From the NCBI GenBank assembly GCA_003224785.1, contig QHZV01000003.1:6368-14051 (forward strand): DNA of 7,684 bases. Reading direction: 5' to 3'. Source of the stretch: Acidobacteriota bacterium. GTDB lineage: Bacteria; Acidobacteriota; Terriglobia; Terriglobales; Acidobacteriaceae. A program made the position numbers and the translations under genes. The number at the start of each line of letters is the position of its first letter. Position 1 is the first letter of the stretch. Positions 1 to 4,837 of the stretch are shown here, piece by piece. A model generated the notes under the pieces. It saw only the letters and a program-made list of their open reading frames with translations. It was not told the DNA's origin and searched no databases.

Positions 1-1
1 C

Positions 2-1336
2 AACGATGGAAGACTCGACATCATCGTCGTTAACGGCTCAACCATTGAACATTTCCGCAGGGGCGGCGATCCCCTGATCACGCTCTATCACCAGGACGCC
101 GAGTTTAAATTCACTGACATCACGCAGTCCGCTGGACTGACGCGAAAGGGCTGGGGCATGGGTATCGCGGTCGGTGACTATGACAACGATGGGCTGCCTG
201 ACATTTACGTGACAGGATACGGTGGAAATGCGCTCTACCAGAATTTAGGCAAATGCAAGTTCCAAGATGTGACCGAGAGATCCGGAGTAGCGGCGAGCGG
301 TTTTAGTACCGGCTCCGCTTGGGGTGACTATGATCGGGACGGCCATGTCGATCTTTTCGTATCCCGGTATGTGCATTTCGATATCAGCAAACTCCCAAGT
401 TTCGGCAGCGATGAGAAGACCTGCCGGTTTAAAGGAATCCGAGTTCAGTGCGGCCCTTGGGGAATGCAGGGTGAAAGCGATCTCCTCTTTCACAATCGCG
501 GAGATGACACATTCGAGGAAGTGTCAAAGAAAGCGGGAGTGGATGATCCCAGCCGATACTACGGACTTGGCGTGGAATGGGGCGATTTCGATGACGATGG
601 TTGGCCGGACCTCTACGTCGCAAACGATTCCGGACCAAACTATCTCTATCGCAACCTCGGTAAAGCCGAATTCACTGACGTGCCCTCGGCCGCGAAGCTC
701 GCCCAGCCTACGTTCTTGAACGTTGGCTGGGGGACAGGGATGGTGGATTTTTCAAACACAGGCTGGCTCGATATTTTCATTGCCAACGGACACGTTTATC
801 CGCAAATGGATGGGATCGCCGGCGCTGCGCGATATGCTGAGCCGATGCAGCTTTTTCGGAATCGGGGTGATGCAACGTTCGAAGATATATCGAACGTGTT
901 CGCTGAAATTCCAAATGCCTCGCGACGTGGCGCAGCATTCGGCGATCTCAACAATGACGGAAACATGGATATTGTGGTGCTGAACATGGACGGGCCGCCG
1001 CAGCTTCTCCTAAACCAAGGCGGAGAGCACAACCGCAGTATTCTGTTCAAACTGATTGGAACCAAGAGTAACAAGATGGCCATCGGCGCGAAGCTCACGG
1101 TGAGCGCCGGAAAGATGGTGCAAACTGCAGAGGTACACGCAGGCGGAAGCTATCTCTCGAGCAACGATCCGCGGCTCCACTTCGGCCTTGCGTCTGAGTC
1201 ACATATCAATGAGGTGACGATCCGCTGGCCGAGCGGTGAAAAACAAATCCTGCGGGACCTTTCCGCCGGCTTTATGTACACAATTGTCGAGTCTAAGGGC
1301 ATCACCGAGAAGGTCTCCCTTCATTCAGTCCAGTGA
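2..1336 (+). CDS. FG-GAP/VCBS repeat protein with C-terminal ASPIC/UnbV domain (CRTAC1-like), 5' end outside window
   Basis: The reading frame is already open at base 2 (beginning N-D-G-R-L-D, half of an FG-GAP calcium loop), so the true start lies upstream and the ATG at 158 is internal. In all, 444 residues are visible. Numbering from that internal Met, calcium-loop motifs of the D-x-D-x-D-G-x-x-D type occur at 7-15 (DYDNDGLPD), 57-65 (DYDRDGHVD), 143-151 (DFDDDGWPD) and 263-271 (DLNNDGNMD). A degenerate copy, DFSNTGWLD, sits at 197-205. Between these are the usual 'LYxNLG..F.DVT' blade strands. A cysteine pair (C89, C98) precedes GPWG, a typical insert of this family. Residues about 292-377 form the ASPIC/UnbV module, with GAKLTV, HAGGSYLSSNDPRLHFGL and VTIRWPSG. 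Such proteins are predicted beta-propellers, normally exported to the periplasm or outside the cell. The biochemical role is unknown; adhesion or carbohydrate binding are guesses. The family call is secure. Confidence 0.93.
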   Translation, partial: NDGRLDIIVVNGSTIEHFRRGGDPLITLYHQDAEFKFTDITQSAGLTRKGWGMGIAVGDYDNDGLPDIYVTGYGGNALYQNLGKCKFQDVTERSGVAASGFSTGSAWGDYDRDGHVDLFVSRYVHFDISKLPSFGSDEKTCRFKGIRVQCGPWGMQGESDLLFHNRGDDTFEEVSKKAGVDDPSRYYGLGVEWGDFDDDGWPDLYVANDSGPNYLYRNLGKAEFTDVPSAAKLAQPTFLNVGWGTGMVDFSNTGWLDIFIANGHVYPQMDGIAGAARYAEPMQLFRNRGDATFEDISNVFAEIPNASRRGAAFGDLNNDGNMDIVVLNMDGPPQLLLNQGGEHNRSILFKLIGTKSNKMAIGAKLTVSAGKMVQTAEVHAGGSYLSSNDPRLHFGLASESHINEVTIRWPSGEKQILRDLSAGFMYTIVESKGITEKVSLHSVQ

Positions 1337-1357
1337 TGGCACGGTTAAAATTTCCTT

Positions 1358-1534
1358 ATGAAGCGACGTCTGTGCTTCCCGTTCGTTGTAGGGATGATTT
1401 CATTCCTCCTGCTGAACAATTCGCATCTGGAGCAAGGCGCGCAACCCACAAATCTGGGTCCGCGCCTTACCTTTGCCGACTTCTCGCTATATAGCAGAAG
1501 CCCACGTTGTATAGCTGTATCTGAATGGGTTTAG
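1358..1534 (+). CDS. doubtful small ORF, 58 residues, signal-peptide-like N-terminus
   Basis: An ATG 21 bases after the upstream stop opens a 58-residue frame. It begins MKRRLCFPFVVGMISFLLLN: a positively charged start followed by a hydrophobic stretch of about 13 residues, as in a Sec signal peptide or lipoprotein leader. The possible mature part (about 30 residues from LEQGAQPTN) resembles no family I know. No Shine-Dalgarno sequence is visible before the ATG. A strong hairpin (1434-1468) lies inside the frame, and the stop falls only a few bases from the 3' end of the convergent tRNA. It may be a small exported peptide, the remnant of a secreted-protein gene, or chance. I lean towards a remnant or chance. 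Confidence 0.22.
   Translation: MKRRLCFPFVVGMISFLLLNNSHLEQGAQPTNLGPRLTFADFSLYSRSPRCIAVSEWV
1434..1468. terminator. strong hairpin between convergent genes, candidate bidirectional terminator
   Basis: An 8-bp perfect outer stem, AAGGCGCG (1434-1441) with CGCGCCTT (1461-1468), continues through a small CA/C internal loop into a 5-bp stem, ACCCA (1444-1448) with TGGGT (1455-1459), closed by a 6-base loop. It lies 98 bases after the stop of the FG-GAP gene and 69 bases beyond the 3' end of the opposing tRNA-Leu, where a shared terminator would be expected. There is no clean T-tract on either side (TTACCTTTGCC on the + strand). It is therefore not a textbook intrinsic terminator and could instead be a transcript-stabilising structure. 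Confidence 0.45.
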
Positions 1535-1537
1535 ACT

Positions 1538-1624
1538 TGGTGCCGGGAGGGGGAGTCGAACCCCCAAGGGCCGAAGCCCGGCGGATTTTGAGTCCGCTGC
1601 GTCTGCCAGTTCCGCCATCCCGGC
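1538..1624 (-). tRNA. tRNA-Leu (anticodon CAA)
   Basis: Reading the minus strand, the 87-base gene folds as a class II (long variable arm) tRNA. The acceptor stem GCCGGGA pairs with TCCCGGC, and the D-arm carries the conserved AACTGGCAGA. The anticodon stem GCGGA/TCCGC encloses the loop CTCAAAA, giving U33 and anticodon CAA (reads the UUG leucine codon). The variable arm is a perfect GGGC-TTCG-GCCC hairpin, and the T-arm is GGGGG-TTCGACT-CCCCC. Discriminator A73 and a genomically encoded CCA end follow. The discriminator A and the long variable arm both fit leucine identity. All stems pair without mismatch, so the gene looks functional. It is convergent with the FG-GAP gene and divergent from proB. 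Confidence 0.98.
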
Positions 1625-1848
1625 TGAGGGGAAGATCGTTCACAGGTTAGCATACGGTCGGGATTAGGTCCCGCAACCCGGCCTGACATCGTCCGTGAAC
1701 GTTTATCCTGGGCAATCAACATCGGCTTTGAATTCAGCGCGAATTTTTGAGATTTGCCCCGGAAGAAATCTGGGTTGGAGTGATATGGAGGATCGAATCG
1801 TTGCATGGCCGATCCGGCCTGTGCTTGCTAAAGTATCTAGATTAACTT
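1625..1848. other. divergent intergenic region, tRNA-Leu / proB
   Basis: This 224-base gap separates the tRNA gene (leftward) from proB (rightward) and must hold both promoters. Besides the tRNA promoter candidate it contains a 7-bp inverted repeat, CGTTCAC (1637-1643) with GTGAACG (1695-1701), and a small GGCCG-ATC-CGGCC hairpin (1807-1819) about 30 bases before the proB start. I see no convincing -35/-10 pair for proB, no T-box or other leader element, and no coding potential. The frames open here are shadows, and the one running from 1806 into the tRNA on the minus strand is a translation of the tRNA itself. Confidence 0.5.
1649..1676 (-). promoter_or_regulatory. candidate sigma70-type promoter for tRNA-Leu
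   Basis: On the minus strand a -35-like TTGCGG (complement of 1671-1676) is followed after 16 bases by a -10-like TATGCT (complement of 1649-1654). The predicted transcript start would be near 1642, giving a short leader of roughly 17 bases before the mature tRNA 5' end at 1624. The -35 match is poor (TTG only) and the -10 matches 4 of 6. The position is right, but the call is tentative because promoter consensus in this group of organisms is uncertain. A 5-bp inverted repeat (CGGGA 1659-1663 with TCCCG 1669-1673) lies in the spacer and the edge of the -35. Confidence 0.35.
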
Positions 1849-2601
1849 ATGCGCTTGGTAATCAAAGTTGGAACCAGCCTGATCGCGCCCGGCGGTCGCA
1901 TTGAAACCGTCCGTCTACGTTCGCTGGTAGACCAATTCGATCTGCCCCATCACGAGTTTCTGATTGTAAGTTCTGGCGCGATCGCGTCAGGCATGGCCCA
2001 CCTCGGTCTGACTGAGCGCCCGTCCACTGTTCCGCTTATGCAGGCCTGCGCGGCCGTCGGTCAGAGCGCTCTGATGCACATTTACGAGCAACTTTTTTTC
2101 GGCAAAAAGAAAGTCGCGCAGTTGCTGCTCTCAAGCGATGACTTCACCTCGCCCGCGCGCTATAAGAACCTACAAAACACGCTGAATCAGTTGTTCCGGC
2201 TCGGAGTTGTCCCCATCGCTAATGAGAATGACAGTGTCTCAGTGCGGGAACTCGAAGGCGCATTCGGCGATAACGACGAACTGAGTGCTCTGCTCGCCGC
2301 TGCGGTGGATGCCGACTGGCTTTTGCTACTCACAGACGTGGACGGATTTCTTGCGCCCAATGGCAAGCGTCCGCGCCTGGTGCGCACCATCCGCAAGTTG
2401 ACGCCTGAGATGGAGGCACTTTGCAACGGTCACGGCAAACTCGGTCGCGGCGGAATGCGTTCGAAGCTGCGCGCTGCGAAGATGGCTAGCGATGCCGGCG
2501 TCAGCGTAGCAATTGTGAACGGAAGCGAGCCCGATGCCATCGCGAAAGCCGTTGCGCACAAGATTGGGACCTATTTCCCTGCGAAGACGGAGAAGCGCTG
2601 A
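1849..2601 (+). CDS. proB: glutamate 5-kinase, short form without PUA domain
   Basis: ProB transfers phosphate from ATP to the gamma-carboxyl of L-glutamate, giving gamma-glutamyl phosphate, the first and usually proline-inhibited step of proline synthesis in the cytoplasm. The 250-residue product is a complete amino-acid-kinase domain: VIKVGTSL at 4-11 (phosphate-binding Lys6), VSSGAIASG at 40-48, QACAAVGQSALM at 65-76, PIANENDSVS at 122-131 (glutamate site), FGDNDELSALLA at 139-150, LLLTDVDGF at 159-167 and GRGGMRSK at 199-206. E. coli ProB has about 367 residues because of a C-terminal PUA domain. Here the protein stops right after the kinase domain, and its stop codon is 1 base from the proA start, so the short form is genuine and not a frameshift. 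The ATG is the best start because MRLVIKVGTS aligns with the family N-terminus, although no clear Shine-Dalgarno precedes it. Feedback inhibition may differ from that of the long form; that is inference. Confidence 0.95.
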   Translation: MRLVIKVGTSLIAPGGRIETVRLRSLVDQFDLPHHEFLIVSSGAIASGMAHLGLTERPSTVPLMQACAAVGQSALMHIYEQLFFGKKKVAQLLLSSDDFTSPARYKNLQNTLNQLFRLGVVPIANENDSVSVRELEGAFGDNDELSALLAAAVDADWLLLLTDVDGFLAPNGKRPRLVRTIRKLTPEMEALCNGHGKLGRGGMRSKLRAAKMASDAGVSVAIVNGSEPDAIAKAVAHKIGTYFPAKTEKR

Positions 2602-2602
2602 C

Positions 2603-3853
2603 ATGGCTGGCACAGCGGCACTGATCCTATCAACACGCGAAAAGCTGGAGCGCGCCCGCGCAGCTGCCGCGAAATTAGCGCAGCTTTCAACAGCGCAAAA
2701 AAACCACCTGCTGCTCGGGATCGCAAACATCATCGAGCACCACTCAGTACAAATTCTTCACGTCAACCAGCAAGACCTTCAGCAATCGAATCTCGACGGT
2801 GCCATGCGTGATCGTCTGCTGCTCAATGAGCAGAGAATTTCAGAAATGGCGCATGCCGTTCGCGAGCTGGCCGCATTGCCCGATCCAGTCAATGAATTGC
2901 TCGAAGAATGGACGCGCCCCAATGGATTGCAAATCCGCAAGGTCCGCGTGCCATTTGGCGTCGTCGGGATCGTTTATGAATCTCGCCCGAATGTCACCGT
3001 GGACGCAGCCACTCTCTGCCTGAAGACTGGAAATGCTGTCGCTCTTCGCGGCGGAAAAGAAGCCGCAATTACGAACCAGCTTTTATCAGAACTCATGGCC
3101 GGAGTTCCCGGTGTACCGGAAGGCTCAATTGCTCTGCTCGATTCGAGCAGCCGCGACAGCGTGCAGGAGCTGATTCGCGCCCGAGGTCTGGTTGATGTCG
3201 TCATTCCGCGGGGCGGTCCCGGACTGATCACGCATGTAATGGAGAACGCGTTGGTTCCCGTCATTGAAACCGGAGCCGGCAACTGCCACATCTTTGTGGA
3301 TGAATCGGCGGACCTTGAAATGGCCGCTCGGATTATTCTGAACGCGAAAACGCAACGGCCTTCCGTTTGCAACTCAGCCGAGAAAATCGGCGTGCATGCA
3401 CGTATCGCCGAGCAATTCGTGCCGGAGATCGTCCGCCAATTGAGCCAGGCAGCAGTCGAAGTTCGCGGCGACGTGCAAACCTGCCGCCTCGCGCCTCATG
3501 TCACGCCCGCCACCGAAAACGATTGGGGCGAAGAATATCTGCGCCTCTGCGTTGCAATTCGCATCCTTCCAACTTTGGATGCGGCTATCGAACACATCAA
3601 TCGCTACTCCACGAAACATTCGGAAGCGATTATTACGGCGGACGAGAACAATGCGAACAGGTTTCTTCGCGAAGTGGATTCAGCTGCCGTGTATTGGAAC
3701 GCATCCACCCGCTTCACCGATGGCGCCGAGTTCGGCTTCGGGGCGGAGATGGGCATTAGCACCCAAAAACTGCACTGCCGCGGTCCGTTCGCACTGAAAG
3801 AGCTGACATCCACCAAGTACCAGATTATCGGTACGGGCCAAACGCGCGCTTGA
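2603..3853 (+). CDS. proA: glutamate-5-semialdehyde dehydrogenase (gamma-glutamyl phosphate reductase)
   Basis: ProA reduces gamma-glutamyl phosphate with NADPH to glutamate 5-semialdehyde, which cyclises to pyrroline-5-carboxylate for ProC. The 416-residue product has the normal family length. Visible motifs include VPFGVVGIVYESRPNVTVD at 116-134, GNAVALRGGKEA at 143-154, VIPRGG at 200-205, ETGAGNCHIFVD at 222-233, QRPSVCNSAE at 251-260 with catalytic Cys256, and NASTRFTDGAEFGFGAEMGI at 366-385 near the C-terminus. I chose the ATG at 2603. It follows the proB stop by one base, has a GGAGAA Shine-Dalgarno at 2589-2594 (8-base spacing), and gives the usual N-terminus. A longer frame from 2534 would add 23 arginine-rich residues overlapping proB and is unlikely. 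Tight coupling with proB fits a two-gene operon that hands on an unstable intermediate. proC is not in the window. Confidence 0.97.
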   Translation: MAGTAALILSTREKLERARAAAAKLAQLSTAQKNHLLLGIANIIEHHSVQILHVNQQDLQQSNLDGAMRDRLLLNEQRISEMAHAVRELAALPDPVNELLEEWTRPNGLQIRKVRVPFGVVGIVYESRPNVTVDAATLCLKTGNAVALRGGKEAAITNQLLSELMAGVPGVPEGSIALLDSSSRDSVQELIRARGLVDVVIPRGGPGLITHVMENALVPVIETGAGNCHIFVDESADLEMAARIILNAKTQRPSVCNSAEKIGVHARIAEQFVPEIVRQLSQAAVEVRGDVQTCRLAPHVTPATENDWGEEYLRLCVAIRILPTLDAAIEHINRYSTKHSEAIITADENNANRFLREVDSAAVYWNASTRFTDGAEFGFGAEMGISTQKLHCRGPFALKELTSTKYQIIGTGQTRA

Positions 3854-3857
3854 TGCA

Positions 3858-3909
3858 AAGATCGACGATGCGAAGATCGGTGATACGAATATCGATGGTG
3901 CGGAAGATC
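3858..3909. repeat. degenerate 15-bp tandem repeat, about 3.5 copies
   Basis: Immediately after the proA stop lie three imperfect 15-base units: AAGATCGACGATGCG (3858-3872), AAGATCGGTGATACG (3873-3887) and AATATCGATGGTGCG (3888-3902). A partial copy, GAAGATC (3903-3909), follows. The shared frame is AAgATCGryGaTrCG. Its position in a gap suggests replication slippage. I see no evidence of protein binding or a structural role. Confidence 0.6.
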
Positions 3910-4074
3910 AATCCAGCCCTGCTCGATAGACATGCGATAAAACTTCTGTTCTGCGATTTGACCGAAATCATGGAAGAGCGGCGCTCTAGCGAGCCGTAAG
4001 CTGTTCGAAATAGTTGGGGCTTTACCCGCCATGATGACGCCGACGGGCAAATTTCCCGAGCGGCTTTTACCCCC

Positions 4075-4100
4075 TTCTCCGCATCGAAGCGTGAGGAGAA
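4075..4100 (+). promoter_or_regulatory. hairpin sequestering the Shine-Dalgarno of the HAD gene
   Basis: TTCTCC (4075-4080) can pair with GGAGAA (4095-4100). Inside, GC (4081-4082) pairs with GC (4089-4090) around the loop ATCGAA, leaving a 4-base bulge, GTGA. The 3' arm contains the AGGAG ribosome-binding site (4094-4098) that lies 6 bases before the TTG start at 4105. If it folds in the mRNA it would limit translation of the HAD gene. It could equally be a weak terminator, since AAGTTTTG follows, or chance pairing. Confidence 0.35.
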
Positions 4101-4104
4101 AGTT

Positions 4105-4776
4105 TTGCCTCAACTTTGTCCCACTTCGCCGATTCGACCCTCCGTTGCGATGACTCAAGCGCCGGCAATCCAAGCTGACGCCTATTTTTTTGATATAGAT
4201 GGGACCCTCCTTGTGACCCGCGATCTGGTGCAGTGGAACGCGTTGCATCAGGCCATGCTGGAGGTCTTTGGGGTTGACACTACCATCGAAGGCCTGCCCT
4301 ATCACGGCAAGACAGACGTTGCGATTTTGCGTGCCGCAGTCGCAAGATGCGGGGTAACGCCATCTATATTCGATGCAGGAATCGAACAGATGCTGGCGGT
4401 TGTCCGCCGCGAGGCCCAACTTAGCTTGCGCAACAAATTATTGGGAGTAGCCTCAGGAAACCTGGAGGCAGTTGGCTGGAGCAAGCTGACATCCGCCGGA
4501 CTTCGGAAGTTTTTCGCAATGGGCAGCTTTGGAGATGCCTGCGAGCTCCGCACCGCCATTTTCGATAACGCGGTCGCGATGGCCAGGAAGCTTATTGGCA
4601 GCGGTTGTACTGTATGTTTCATCGGGGACACGCCTGACGACATCCTTGCCGCTCGCTACGTCAATGCCAAAGTTGTCGCGGTCAGCACCGGAACGTTTGA
4701 AGTTCCGGAATTATTGCGCCTCAATCCTGATGCTTGCTGTCGCTCCTGCGCCGACCTGCTAGGCCAACTGCAATAG
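4105..4776 (+). CDS. HAD-superfamily hydrolase, phosphoglycolate-phosphatase-like, apparently shortened
   Basis: This is a haloacid-dehalogenase-type phosphohydrolase, 223 residues from a TTG start or 208 from the ATG at 4150. The TTG is preferred because AGGAG sits 6 bases upstream, while the ATG has no ribosome-binding site; homology begins only after the ATG (DAYFFDIDGTLL). Numbering from the TTG: motif I is FFDIDGTLL at 28-36 (nucleophile Asp30, acid/base Asp32), the helical cap region is about 40-105 (WNALHQAMLEVFGVDTT, YHGKTDVAILR), motif II is LLGVASGN at 112-119 (Ser118), and motif IV is FIGDTPDDILAA at 172-183 (Asp175, Asp179). Between the cap (ending near REAQL) and motif II I would expect some 25-30 more residues, including the 'PGVxxLLxxL' helix, which are absent. 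The substrate is unknown; a sugar phosphate or phosphoglycolate is possible. The ABC gene follows after 61 bases. Confidence 0.85.
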   Translation: MPQLCPTSPIRPSVAMTQAPAIQADAYFFDIDGTLLVTRDLVQWNALHQAMLEVFGVDTTIEGLPYHGKTDVAILRAAVARCGVTPSIFDAGIEQMLAVVRREAQLSLRNKLLGVASGNLEAVGWSKLTSAGLRKFFAMGSFGDACELRTAIFDNAVAMARKLIGSGCTVCFIGDTPDDILAARYVNAKVVAVSTGTFEVPELLRLNPDACCRSCADLLGQLQ

Positions 4777-4837
4777 CCCCGGTCGAAACTGAAGATCAGC
4801 TGTTTACCTCGGTAACACACAGTCCTTACCAATTTCC

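Larger units (their letters stand above)
3854..4104. other. intergenic region proA / HAD gene
   Basis: This 251-base gap holds the 15-bp tandem repeats at its left end, a small hairpin AGAGC-GGC-GCTCT (3975-3987), a near-palindrome CGGGCAAATTTCCCG (4051-4065 region), and the hairpin over the HAD gene's Shine-Dalgarno (4075-4100). No T-rich intrinsic terminator for proBA is evident. The minus strand is open through the whole gap (a frame running from about 4419 down to 3604). Its left part is low-complexity H/R/S sequence produced by the tandem repeat and its ends are antisense to real genes, so I do not call it as a gene. Confidence 0.5.

Noticed and set aside
158..160. ATG 158 as the true start of the FG-GAP gene
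   Set aside because: The frame is open to the left edge and already encodes FG-GAP sequence before this Met.
324..719. 131-residue plus-strand ORF in another frame of the FG-GAP gene
   Set aside because: Overlaps the clear repeat protein; composition is that of a shifted-frame translation.
1531..1806. 91-residue minus-strand ORF ending in WRNWQTQRTQNPPGFGPWGF
   Set aside because: Its C-terminal third is a translation of the tRNA-Leu gene, a well-known type of spurious ORF, and the rest has no family resemblance.
1816..1848. sigma70-type promoter just upstream of proB (TTGCTA ... TAGATT)
   Set aside because: The spacing between the two hexamers is far too short, and no other pair fits well.
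2534..2602. 23-residue N-terminal extension of ProA overlapping proB
   Set aside because: The extension is arginine-rich and out of family; the ATG at 2603 has a Shine-Dalgarno and gives the normal length of 416 residues.
2326..2733. 135-residue minus-strand ORF across the proB/proA junction
   Set aside because: Antisense shadow of two conserved genes, with low-complexity Ser/Ala/Arg composition.
3604..4419. 271-residue minus-strand ORF
   Set aside because: It is antisense to the end of proA and the beginning of the HAD gene, both strongly supported; only the central gap part is free, and that part is reported separately as a weak observation.
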